A stretch of DNA of 34,369 nucleotides from an uncultured Gemmiger sp. Its GTDB lineage: Bacteria > Bacillota > Clostridia > Oscillospirales > Ruminococcaceae. The notes under the pieces were generated by a model. It was not told the origin of the DNA. It saw only the letters and a program-made list of their open reading frames with translations, and searched no databases. Positions 20,473 to 27,914 of this stretch are shown here, in pieces (position 1 is the first letter of the stretch; every line of letters begins with the position of its first letter). Position numbers and translations under genes: made by a program. Location: contig CANRCB010000021.1 in the NCBI GenBank assembly GCA_947629015.1, forward strand, positions 1 to 34,369. The letters are read 5' to 3'.

Positions 20473-21702
20473 GTGGGCATTATCAGTAATTTCATATCGA
20501 GCCTGCGCTCGCGCGTGGTGTATATTTCGTCGGCGAGCGCCCGTAGCCGTCAAACGCCGATCGGCCTTGAACAACAGGCAAGTTGCCGCAGTATCTTGGA
20601 CTGCAACAGCGCTCATGTGGCGATGGCACAGGTGTTGCACGTTGTTAAAGACGACCAAGACCGCGTGCGGGCTGTGAACCGCAAAAGCCCGTACACGCGC
20701 CTGTTTGAGCGCCCAAATCCCATGATGAGCCGCTACGACTTCCTCTATGCGTTGACCTGGCAGCTGCAGCTGAAAAACACAGCGCTCGCTTGGGTCGAGT
20801 GGGAGGGGGTGACCCCGAAAAACATCTGGCCCATTGCGTACCGGTCGTTCGAGTTCCTGGAATTGGCTGACGGCGGCTATGCCGTGCAGTTTACTGACAC
20901 CGACGGTGCGCAGAGACTTTTGCACCTTGAGGACGTTGTGATCCTGCGCCGCCACTACGACGGAAGTGGTGTTGCCGGCTTGGACAACCGCGCGGCAGAC
21001 CCGATCCTTGACTTGGTCAATGACCTTGATGCCGGTTTGGCGGATGCCGTAACGTTCAGCAACCGCATCCACGGTATTTTAAAACAGCGAAAAGCCATGC
21101 TGGCAAGCAGCGACGTGGAGGCCAGCCAGAAAGCGTTCCGGGGGCGTATGGAACAGGCGGCCAAGACTGGTGGCGGCATCATTACGCTGGATGCCACGGA
21201 GGACTATACGCCCCTCAGTGCAAATACCTGGACAGCGAATGCGGCGCAGCTGAAAAACGTCTCTGACCGACTGAACGCCTACTGGCGGACGCCGCCCGAT
21301 GTCGTATCGGGTACCGCCAGCGAGCAGACGATGCAGAATTACTATGACGGCATCGTTGATCCGATTTGGGAGGCAATGGGACAGGCGTTCACCGCGGCCC
21401 TGTTTACCGCGAGGGAATATGGTCACGGCAACCGCATCATGGTCGTCGGGACGGCTGCTGCCGGTGCCAGCTGGGCAACGAGGCTGTCGATCATCAATGA
21501 CAGCAAGGAGATGGGCCTGCTGACCGTGAACGAACAGCGTGCGCTGCTCAATTATCCGCCGGTTGAGGACGGCGATGTGCGCCTGATCAGTTTGAATTAC
21601 GTCAAGTCTGGGGACCAGAGCAAATATCAGCTCGGTAAAGATACCAAAGATGAACCCAACACAGGAAAGGAGCCGGAACAAAATGCCATACCTGCCGAAT
21701 GA
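20473..21702 (+). CDS. HK97-type portal protein
   Basis: The 409-residue protein shows the HK97 portal pattern: short basic N-terminus, SILDCNSAHVAMAQVLHVVK, PNPMMSRYDFLYALTWQLQL, then DVVILRRHY and LNAYWRTPPDVVSGTASEQT. It forms the ring at the capsid vertex through which DNA passes. GTG 20473 follows GAGGTGATA. It lies between terminase and protease as in HK97. Confidence 0.94.
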   Translation: MGIISNFISSLRSRVVYISSASARSRQTPIGLEQQASCRSILDCNSAHVAMAQVLHVVKDDQDRVRAVNRKSPYTRLFERPNPMMSRYDFLYALTWQLQLKNTALAWVEWEGVTPKNIWPIAYRSFEFLELADGGYAVQFTDTDGAQRLLHLEDVVILRRHYDGSGVAGLDNRAADPILDLVNDLDAGLADAVTFSNRIHGILKQRKAMLASSDVEASQKAFRGRMEQAAKTGGGIITLDATEDYTPLSANTWTANAAQLKNVSDRLNAYWRTPPDVVSGTASEQTMQNYYDGIVDPIWEAMGQAFTAALFTAREYGHGNRIMVVGTAAAGASWATRLSIINDSKEMGLLTVNEQRALLNYPPVEDGDVRLISLNYVKSGDQSKYQLGKDTKDEPNTGKEPEQNAIPAE

Positions 21703-22303
21703 GCGCGAATATCGCTCGGTGGCCCTGATGAATGCCTTGAGCGGATCACAAGATCGACATTACAACAGCGATTTTTATGTGGAGGGCTATGCCACCACCT
21801 ACAACCAACCATATGAACTGGGAGAGTTTGATGGTATAGCATACCGCGAACAAATCGACCGTCACGCGCTGGATGGCGCCGACCTTTCGGATGTGATCAT
21901 GCAGCTGAACCATGCCGGGCGGGTGATGGCCCGCATCAGCAACGATACGCTGTTCCTGAACCCTGACGATCAACACGGCCTGTTCTTTGCCGGGGATCTT
22001 TCCCGCAGCGATCTGGGACATCAGATCTATTCCGATATCGCCGCCGGCCTTTTGACGGGCTGCTCCTGGTGCTTTACCGTGGCCGAGGATGAGTATGACG
22101 TCGCAACTCATACACGCACCATCAAAAAAATCCGCAAGGTGTACGATGTGAGCGTTGTGAGCATCCCCGCCAATCCGGCGACTGATGTGAGCGCAAGAAG
22201 TTTCTGTGAGCGGATGGCTGCAGAAGCCAGACAGCGGGAGGCAGCTGAACTTGCGCGCCGTGAAAGGCTGCAGGTGGAGTGCCTTGCGCTTTTACGGATA
22301 TAA
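21683..22303 (+). CDS. Prohead protease (HK97 gp4 / U35 family)
   Basis: The 206-residue serine protease has FYVEGYATTYNQPY near the start, histidine H77 in MQLNHAGRVMA, and the catalytic serine S128 in GLLTGCSWCFTV, followed by VYDVSVVSIPANPAT. It cleaves the capsid N-terminal scaffold during maturation. AAAGGAG precedes ATG 21683, which overlaps the portal end by 20 bp. Confidence 0.94.
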   Translation: MPYLPNEREYRSVALMNALSGSQDRHYNSDFYVEGYATTYNQPYELGEFDGIAYREQIDRHALDGADLSDVIMQLNHAGRVMARISNDTLFLNPDDQHGLFFAGDLSRSDLGHQIYSDIAAGLLTGCSWCFTVAEDEYDVATHTRTIKKIRKVYDVSVVSIPANPATDVSARSFCERMAAEARQREAAELARRERLQVECLALLRI

Positions 22304-22346
22304 ACCGACTTCTACCCCACAAAAAACAGAAAGCGAGGAGAAAACC

Positions 22347-23501
22347 ATGCATCCGAACACCGAACGCATCCACGAGATCGAGGCTCGGCGCGCCGCGCTG
22401 CTTGCCGAGGCCCAGAACCCCGACACCACCACCGAGCGCCTGCAGGAGATCAGCGAGGAGGCTCGCGGGCTCAATGAGGAGCTTGCGCAGCTTGAAACGC
22501 GCAACAGCTTGGCCGGCCAGCTGGCGCCGCACACCACGCCGGCCGCCCCTGCGGCATCGGAGGGGCGCGGTACCATCACGAGCGGTGGCGTTTTTGAGCG
22601 CCGCGCGCACGAGTTTGCCCGCAGTGGCCACATGACCACGCCGCTGTTTGACCGTTCCGGCAACGAGCATCGCAGCTTGCTGGTTTCCAGTGGCAAGCTG
22701 GCCACTCCGACGGCCGTGCTCAACGAGGTCGGCGCGCTGCCGGCCGGCACCAGTGGCATCCTGGAGGATGTGCACGTCATTGACGCTACCGGCACCGGGG
22801 CGTATGAGGTGCCCTACAAAAAGACTGACGCCAAGGCAGCTGACCACACCGAAGGCGAGAAGTATGCCGGCACTGGCCCCACCTTTGACAAGGTGACCAT
22901 CTCACCCGTGGACTGGGGTGTGCTGGATTCCGTGGGCAACCAGGTGTCCAAGATGACCCCCGTCGCCTATGCCAATGAGGTGCAGGTCAGTGCCGTGCAG
23001 GCCCTGTATGCAGAGGCTGAGCACAAGATCCTCACCGCGCTTTCCACCAGCGATCTGCTGGAAAAGCGTGCGGACGTTGCCATCGATGCAAACTATCTGC
23101 GCAATGTCGTGCTGGGCTTCAAACCGGTCAAGGGCAAGGGTCCGTGTGTTTTGTATGTCGGCCGTGAGGATCTGGCAGCCATCGGCGCCGTGCGCGGCAC
23201 CAGCGAGAAGAAGCCGTTGTACGAAATCACCTTTGACAACGAGGAAAACACCGCCGGCATCATCAAGGAGGGCGGCATGGCCAGCCGCTTCCGCATCTGC
23301 GACGACCTGGAGGCGGGCACACAGTACTATGGCCAGCCGCGCAACATCAAGTTGCCGATCTGGGGCGACTACGAGATCAAGACCGATGAAGGCGGCCACT
23401 ACTTTGACGAGGGCCTGATGGGCATCCGCGCCAATGTGACCGCTGGCAGCGCTCTGGGGGCGTGGCACGGTATGCAGCAGATCAAGCAGGCCGGCGAATA
23501 A
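22347..23501 (+). CDS. Major capsid protein (HK97 fold)
   Basis: The 384-residue protein begins with a charged coiled coil (about 1-60) that acts as the scaffold or delta domain removed by the protease, then a Gly/Ala-rich linker. The HK97 shell domain starts near residue 80-110 (GTSGILEDVHVIDATGTGAY, KVTISPVDWGVLDSVGNQVS, MGIRANVTAGSALGAWHGM). GAGGAG precedes ATG 22347. Confidence 0.94.
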   Translation: MHPNTERIHEIEARRAALLAEAQNPDTTTERLQEISEEARGLNEELAQLETRNSLAGQLAPHTTPAAPAASEGRGTITSGGVFERRAHEFARSGHMTTPLFDRSGNEHRSLLVSSGKLATPTAVLNEVGALPAGTSGILEDVHVIDATGTGAYEVPYKKTDAKAADHTEGEKYAGTGPTFDKVTISPVDWGVLDSVGNQVSKMTPVAYANEVQVSAVQALYAEAEHKILTALSTSDLLEKRADVAIDANYLRNVVLGFKPVKGKGPCVLYVGREDLAAIGAVRGTSEKKPLYEITFDNEENTAGIIKEGGMASRFRICDDLEAGTQYYGQPRNIKLPIWGDYEIKTDEGGHYFDEGLMGIRANVTAGSALGAWHGMQQIKQAGE

Positions 23502-23518
23502 GCCGACGGGGGATCTAC

Positions 23519-23830
23519 ATGGTAAGCGATGAGTACCTTGCAAAGATCCGCTTTGCGGTGCGCCGGTCGACCGGCAACAAGGATGTCGACACGGAGTTGA
23601 CAGACATCATCGAGCAGGCGCGTGCGGATATGATCCGCAAAGGTGTGTCGGAGACGGTCGCCAACGACGAGAGCGACGCGATGGTGCTGGGGGCCGTGCG
23701 CAGCTTTGCCCGCTGGCGCTTTGGTATCGGCGGCGATGACGCCGATACCAACCATGCGGCCTACGATATCGACACTGAGCAGCTTCGCAAGACGGCTGCC
23801 AGAGCGGAGGCACCTAATGTATTTCAGTGA
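23519..23830 (+). CDS. Head-tail connector (HK97 gp6-like)
   Basis: The 103-residue helical protein (YLAKIRFAVRRSTGNKDVDT, IIEQARADMIRKGV, AVRSFARWRFG) has the pattern of gp6-like adaptors that form a ring under the portal. Start ATG 23519 follows CGGGGGA. It ends overlapping the next gene by 14 bp. Confidence 0.86.
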   Translation: MVSDEYLAKIRFAVRRSTGNKDVDTELTDIIEQARADMIRKGVSETVANDESDAMVLGAVRSFARWRFGIGGDDADTNHAAYDIDTEQLRKTAARAEAPNVFQ

Positions 23831-24167
23831 TGAGATCGAGCTGGGGAACGTGTCCAGCCTGGACACACCTACCGGCGAGGGGTATCCGCAAGAGCGGGTG
23901 TTCACACCTGACCGGAAAGTCTATGCCGATCTGCGCAGTGTGCGCAGGGAAGAGTTTTACAAGGCGGCCGCTGCCGGCATAGCGGCGGCCGCCATCTTTG
24001 CTGTGCACCCGGAAGATTACCGCGGCGAGAGTGCCGTGCGCCATGCCGGCCGCCTGTATGCGGTCGTGCGCAGCTATGAAAACGGCAAAGAAGTTGAACT
24101 GACGTGCAAAAACCTGACCACGACACCCGGCGCTATACCAGACAAAGGAGCCAGCCATGCGATTTGA
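23817..24167 (+). CDS. Head closure / head-tail adaptor protein
   Basis: The 116-residue beta-rich protein (ERVFTPDRKVYADLRSVRRE, RHAGRLYAVVRSYENGKEVE) matches SPP1 gp16-type head-completion proteins in size and position. The dispersed palindrome at 23850-23866 lies in its first codons. Overlaps both neighbours. Confidence 0.82.
   Translation: MYFSDEIELGNVSSLDTPTGEGYPQERVFTPDRKVYADLRSVRREEFYKAAAAGIAAAAIFAVHPEDYRGESAVRHAGRLYAVVRSYENGKEVELTCKNLTTTPGAIPDKGASHAI
23850..23866. promoter_or_regulatory. Dispersed palindrome, site 4
   Basis: GTGTCCAGCCTGGACAC lies 33 bases into the head-closure gene, in its variable N-terminus. Arms are identical to sites 1-3. Confidence 0.7.
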
Positions 24168-24579
24168 GCCTTTCGTGCCACAGGAAATGTTCCGCCAGCT
24201 GGAACGTATGGAGCGCTTGGATGAACTGGCTCCTAAAATGCTGGAGGCGGGTGCCGCCCCGGTGGTGGAAAGCATCCGCAAGCGCGTCGATGCTCATACG
24301 CGAACAGGTGCGCTGGCAAACAGTGTGCGTCCCGGCCGTGTGGTCAAAAGCAAACGTACCGGCAGTTTCAGCCTTCCCGTGCGATTTTGGGGGTATGACA
24401 AAAGCCGGAAGCCTACGCCAGGCTACCCGCGCGGCGTGCCCAATGCTGTGAAGGCGGCCGGCCTTGAGTATGGCAACGCCCACCAAGCTGCCGAGCCGTT
24501 TATCCAGGCGGCCGCAAACGAAGCTGCCAACACCGCGGCAACGGCTATGCAGGGCGTATTTGAGGAGGCTCTCAAATGA
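24157..24579 (+). CDS. HK97 gp10-like head-tail joining protein
   Basis: The 140-residue protein has APVVESIRKRVDAHTRTGAL followed by ANSVRP, then GYDKSR..GVPNAVKAAGLEYGN and AEPFIQAAANEAA, the gp10 family signature of tail-completion proteins. It acts at the head-tail joint. Overlaps neighbours by 11 and 4 bp. Confidence 0.92.
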   Translation: MRFEPFVPQEMFRQLERMERLDELAPKMLEAGAAPVVESIRKRVDAHTRTGALANSVRPGRVVKSKRTGSFSLPVRFWGYDKSRKPTPGYPRGVPNAVKAAGLEYGNAHQAAEPFIQAAANEAANTAATAMQGVFEEALK

Positions 24580-24938
24580 GCGGCCTGGAGACGCTGCGCG
24601 CGGCGCTGCTGCCGCTTGGCGTGCCGGTATACCCACAGGTCTACCCCGCCAGCGACCCGGATGAGGTCTTGCCGGACGATTACATCATCATCACGCCAGT
24701 CTATGGCGCGCCAGATGTGTATGCGGGCGATACCGATGAGTACGCCTCCGAGCAGCTGCGCGCCAGCTGGTATAGCCGCGGCGGCAATACCGGCCACGCA
24801 AGCCGGATGCGCGCGAAGGCGCGCGCCCTTGGCTTTATGGTTCTGGATGATACCGTCGGCTATGACGCCGAAACCAAACATTACATCGCCCATCAGGAGT
24901 TTCTATGGGTAAGGGGGAATGACGACAATGGCACTTAA
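24576..24938 (+). CDS. Tail terminator / minor tail completion protein
   Basis: The 120-residue protein starts LRAALLPLGVPVYPQVYPAS and has YIIITPVYGAPDVYAGDTDE and RASWYSRGG, in the pattern and position of tail-terminator proteins encoded before the major tail protein. It caps the tail tube. ATGA overlap with the gp10-like gene. Confidence 0.8.
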   Translation: MSGLETLRAALLPLGVPVYPQVYPASDPDEVLPDDYIIITPVYGAPDVYAGDTDEYASEQLRASWYSRGGNTGHASRMRAKARALGFMVLDDTVGYDAETKHYIAHQEFLWVRGNDDNGT

Positions 24939-25518
24939 AGGTCAAAAGATGCAGGGCTATTGCCCGCTGACCATCACAGAGAACAAGGACGGCACCACCA
25001 CTGAGGTGCCCGGCACCGGGAAGATCACCCGGCACGTGATCAGCTTCAACGGCGCAAAGGGCTCCGACAGTAGCGATATGTATGCCGGTGATGTGCTTGA
25101 TTTCACCGCTCCGGCCAACGAGGGCACTGTCCAGTTTGTGCTCAGCCAGCTGCCGCTGGAAGATGAGGCTGTTTTTGGCGGCCACAGCTACAGCGAGGAG
25201 ACCGGCCTGGTCGACAAAGAGGGCGATGCGCCTCCGTTTTTGCGTTATGCCTGCCTTGGCGTCGGGTCGAAAAAAGACGAAGACAATAAGCAAAAGGATT
25301 TCTATCGCCTTTTGATGTACCACAAGGTGCAGATGGGGCCTATCGAGGACGTGTTGCAGACGCAGGAAAAGACTGTGAAATGGCAAAGCCATACCTGCGC
25401 GGGCAAGTGCTACTACGACAATGAACACCTGATGGTAACAAAAAGGGATTTTGACGCCGACAATTACGCCGACGCCGTAAAGGCGATGAAAACCTTCCTG
25501 AACATTACGGAGGAGTGA
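24919..25518 (+). CDS. Major tail tube protein
   Basis: The 199-residue protein contains GQKMQGYCPLT near the N-terminus and VLDFTAPANEGTVQFVLSQL-like strands, then KDFYRLLMYHKVQMGPIEDV and TLEVKW-like TVKWQSHTCAGKCYYD. It fits Firmicute siphovirus major tail proteins and lies right before the tail chaperones. The start may be ATG 24919 (AAGGGGGA ahead) or ATG 24928. Confidence 0.88.
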   Translation: MTTMALKGQKMQGYCPLTITENKDGTTTEVPGTGKITRHVISFNGAKGSDSSDMYAGDVLDFTAPANEGTVQFVLSQLPLEDEAVFGGHSYSEETGLVDKEGDAPPFLRYACLGVGSKKDEDNKQKDFYRLLMYHKVQMGPIEDVLQTQEKTVKWQSHTCAGKCYYDNEHLMVTKRDFDADNYADAVKAMKTFLNITEE

Positions 25519-25523
25519 GCCGT

Positions 25524-26003
25524 ATGCGGTACATCACCTTGGGCGGGGTCAAATACCCCATACAAGCCACCGTCGGCGTGATCGGCGACGCGACCGAGCG
25601 GCTTTTGCAATGCCTTGCCGAGGCAGAGGAGCGCGCCCAGGACGAGGCCGACGAGCGCGGCCTGGACGACGCACACCGTGAAAAGCTGGTCACGCGGAGG
25701 CGTGAGGCTGCTCATCGGCGGTATCTTGCCGACGCGCGTAACAGCCTGGCTGTGATCGCGGATCTTGTCAATGCAGCTGTCGCGCGCGAGAAGTTGCTGA
25801 ACGGCAAGGATATTGCCGCAGAGGTGCCGCATTACCCGTTGACTGCTGAAAAACTCGTGCTCATTGCCTCCGCGGAGGATCTGAACGGGGAAGAAAACAG
25901 CAAGGCCATCGCGGCCGAGCTGGCTGAATGGGGCCCACCCGGCGAAAAAAAAGTGGCCGCCAACCGCCTGATGACGGCGGCGCAGATGATCCTGACGGCA
26001 TAA
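25524..26003 (+). CDS. Tail assembly chaperone (G-type)
   Basis: The 159-residue protein is the short product of the tail-chaperone pair; it is very charged and helical in the middle (RAQDEADERGLDDAHREKLV), fitting a chaperone that coats the tape measure. The zero-frame codons GAA AAA AAA GTG contain A-AAA-AAA at 25946-25952. A -1 shift there continues into an overlapping frame. Confidence 0.85.
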   Translation: MRYITLGGVKYPIQATVGVIGDATERLLQCLAEAEERAQDEADERGLDDAHREKLVTRRREAAHRRYLADARNSLAVIADLVNAAVAREKLLNGKDIAAEVPHYPLTAEKLVLIASAEDLNGEENSKAIAAELAEWGPPGEKKVAANRLMTAAQMILTA

Positions 26004-26176
26004 GGGGAACCTTTGCCCGGCTCCAATATGGTACCTGCACCATACTGGGGTACACCCTTGCGGAATATCGACTGCTAACCCTGCGGGAGATCGACCGCCA
26101 GATGCAGATCCATGCGCAGACGGTTGGCGAAGCGACCGGCGCCGACAATGTTGACGAAGATGGGGTGAGTTTTTAA
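25524..26176 (+). CDS. Tail assembly chaperone GT, by -1 frameshift
   Basis: Ribosomes slipping -1 on A-AAA-AAA (25946-25952, in correct codon phase) would resume at AGT 25952 and read SGRQPPDDGG... FARLQYGTCTILGYTLAEYR ... GVSF to TAA 26176. This gives a product of about 217 residues. The added 74 residues have the T-domain pattern that binds the tail tube and tape measure. Position between major tail and tape measure genes is diagnostic, and the second frame has no start or ribosome binding site of its own in a good place. Confidence 0.85.
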
Positions 26177-27910
26177 ATGCCCAGCAATTTGCCGAAAATC
26201 GGCGCACAGATGGTGCTGGAGGGTGAGCGGGAATACCGCGATGCTTTACGCAATATCAATGCCGGCTTACAGGTGAATTATGCGCAAATGGCCCTTGCGG
26301 CCGAGCAGGCGCGCACCATGGGCAGCGAGGAAGCCGCGCTACGTGCCAAAAGCGAAGCCCTTGGCGACGCAATCACCAGCCAGCGTGAAAAGGTGGCCTT
26401 GTTGGCCGACCGTGTGGCCTACGCCGCCCAAACCTATGGTGAGGGCAGCGATAAGGCCCTTTCTTACCAGGCAACACTGCTGCGCGCTGAGGCCCAACTC
26501 GCCAAGATGGAGGGCACACAGGCGGAATATACAGCCGCACTGGCCGAGTGTACCGATGCGCAGAACGAGACCGCGGAGGCCGCCGAGGACAGCGCGCAGC
26601 GCTTTCTCAGCCTGGCTGACGTGGTCAATGACGTTTGTGATGCCTTTGGTATCAGCCTGCCACCGGCGCTGCAGGGCGCCGTTGACAAGCTGGGCAACGT
26701 CAACGCTGCTGCGGCCGGGGCTGTCACTGTTGTTGGCGGGCTGGTCGCGGGGCTGGGCTCGTTGACGATGGAAACCAGTAAAACCGCCGACGATTTGCTG
26801 ACCCTGAGCGCGCAGACGGGGCTTTCCACCGACCAGTTGCAGGAATTTGCCTATGCCAGCGAGCTTGTGGACGTCAGTATGGACACGCTGCAGGGCAGCC
26901 TTTCCAAGTTGACCAACAATATGCAGGATGCGGCCAAGGGCAGCGGTAACGCGCACGATGCTTTTGATAAGCTCGGCGTAAAGGTGGCGGACGCGCATGG
27001 CAAGCTGCGCGATGCCGATGAGGTCTTTTTGGATGTCATCGACGCGCTGGGGCAGGTCGAAGGCGCCACCGACCGCGACGCGCTGGCCATGGATATCTTT
27101 GGCCGCAGCGCACAAGATCTGAACCCCTTGATTCAGGCAGGCAGTGACCGTCTGGCCGAACTTGCTGAGCAGGCCCATGAGGCAGGTTATGTGCTTGATA
27201 ACGAGACGCTGCAGAGTTTCGGCGCGCTTGATGATTCGATGCAGGAACTGGACAAAAAGTTTGATGCCGTCAAGCGCACGCTGGCGCAGGCGCTTTTGCC
27301 GGTGCTCTCGACACTGGCGGAGTTCCTTTCCAGCATCCCCACAGATGTGATCACCTTTGTGGCGGCCGCCGGCAGTGCGGTGCTGGTGATCACCAGCGTG
27401 GCCAAAGCAATTACCTCGGTTTCCAGTGCAATGGCGATTCTATCGCCGGCGTTGGCGGGGGTGGGCACCGGTGCGGCCATCGCCGGCGGAGGGCTCACCT
27501 CAATGCTGCCGATCATCATGGGTGTTGTGGCGGCAGGGTTGCTGCTCGTCAGTGTGTTCATGATGGTCAAGGACATTTTTGGCGGCACGAATGAATCTTC
27601 ACGGGATATGAACCGCACGCTTGCCCAAGTCAACAACACGGTGGCCAATATGCCGCGGCACGCGCGCGGTACGCCCTATTGGGGCGGCGGCGAGACGTGG
27701 GTCGGCGAAGAAGGCCCGGAGCGCGTTGTGCTGCCGCGCGGTACGCGCATCTATTCAGCCACGCAAAGCCGTATGGCGGCAGGTGATACGGGCGGCAGTT
27801 CGGTCATCATCCAGAGCCTGAATGTGACCATAGATGCCAAAAATGTCCGGGAGTTCAACGATATCGTAAGGATCGCCGAGAATGAGGCGACGCGGATCCG
27901 CCAGGGGTGA
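26177..27910 (+). CDS. Tape measure protein
   Basis: The 577-residue protein has an N-terminal helical region (ALRNINAGLQVNYAQMALAA...), a long alpha-helical centre with TADDLLTLSAQTGLSTDQLQ and FGRSAQDLNPLIQAGSD, two hydrophobic stretches (about 390-470), and a C-terminal Gly-rich part (VGEEGPERVVLPRG). This is the usual plan for siphovirus tape measures; the length implies a fairly short tail. ATG starts right after the frameshift product's stop. Confidence 0.94.
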   Translation: MPSNLPKIGAQMVLEGEREYRDALRNINAGLQVNYAQMALAAEQARTMGSEEAALRAKSEALGDAITSQREKVALLADRVAYAAQTYGEGSDKALSYQATLLRAEAQLAKMEGTQAEYTAALAECTDAQNETAEAAEDSAQRFLSLADVVNDVCDAFGISLPPALQGAVDKLGNVNAAAAGAVTVVGGLVAGLGSLTMETSKTADDLLTLSAQTGLSTDQLQEFAYASELVDVSMDTLQGSLSKLTNNMQDAAKGSGNAHDAFDKLGVKVADAHGKLRDADEVFLDVIDALGQVEGATDRDALAMDIFGRSAQDLNPLIQAGSDRLAELAEQAHEAGYVLDNETLQSFGALDDSMQELDKKFDAVKRTLAQALLPVLSTLAEFLSSIPTDVITFVAAAGSAVLVITSVAKAITSVSSAMAILSPALAGVGTGAAIAGGGLTSMLPIIMGVVAAGLLLVSVFMMVKDIFGGTNESSRDMNRTLAQVNNTVANMPRHARGTPYWGGGETWVGEEGPERVVLPRGTRIYSATQSRMAAGDTGGSSVIIQSLNVTIDAKNVREFNDIVRIAENEATRIRQG

Positions 27911-27914
27911 AACA

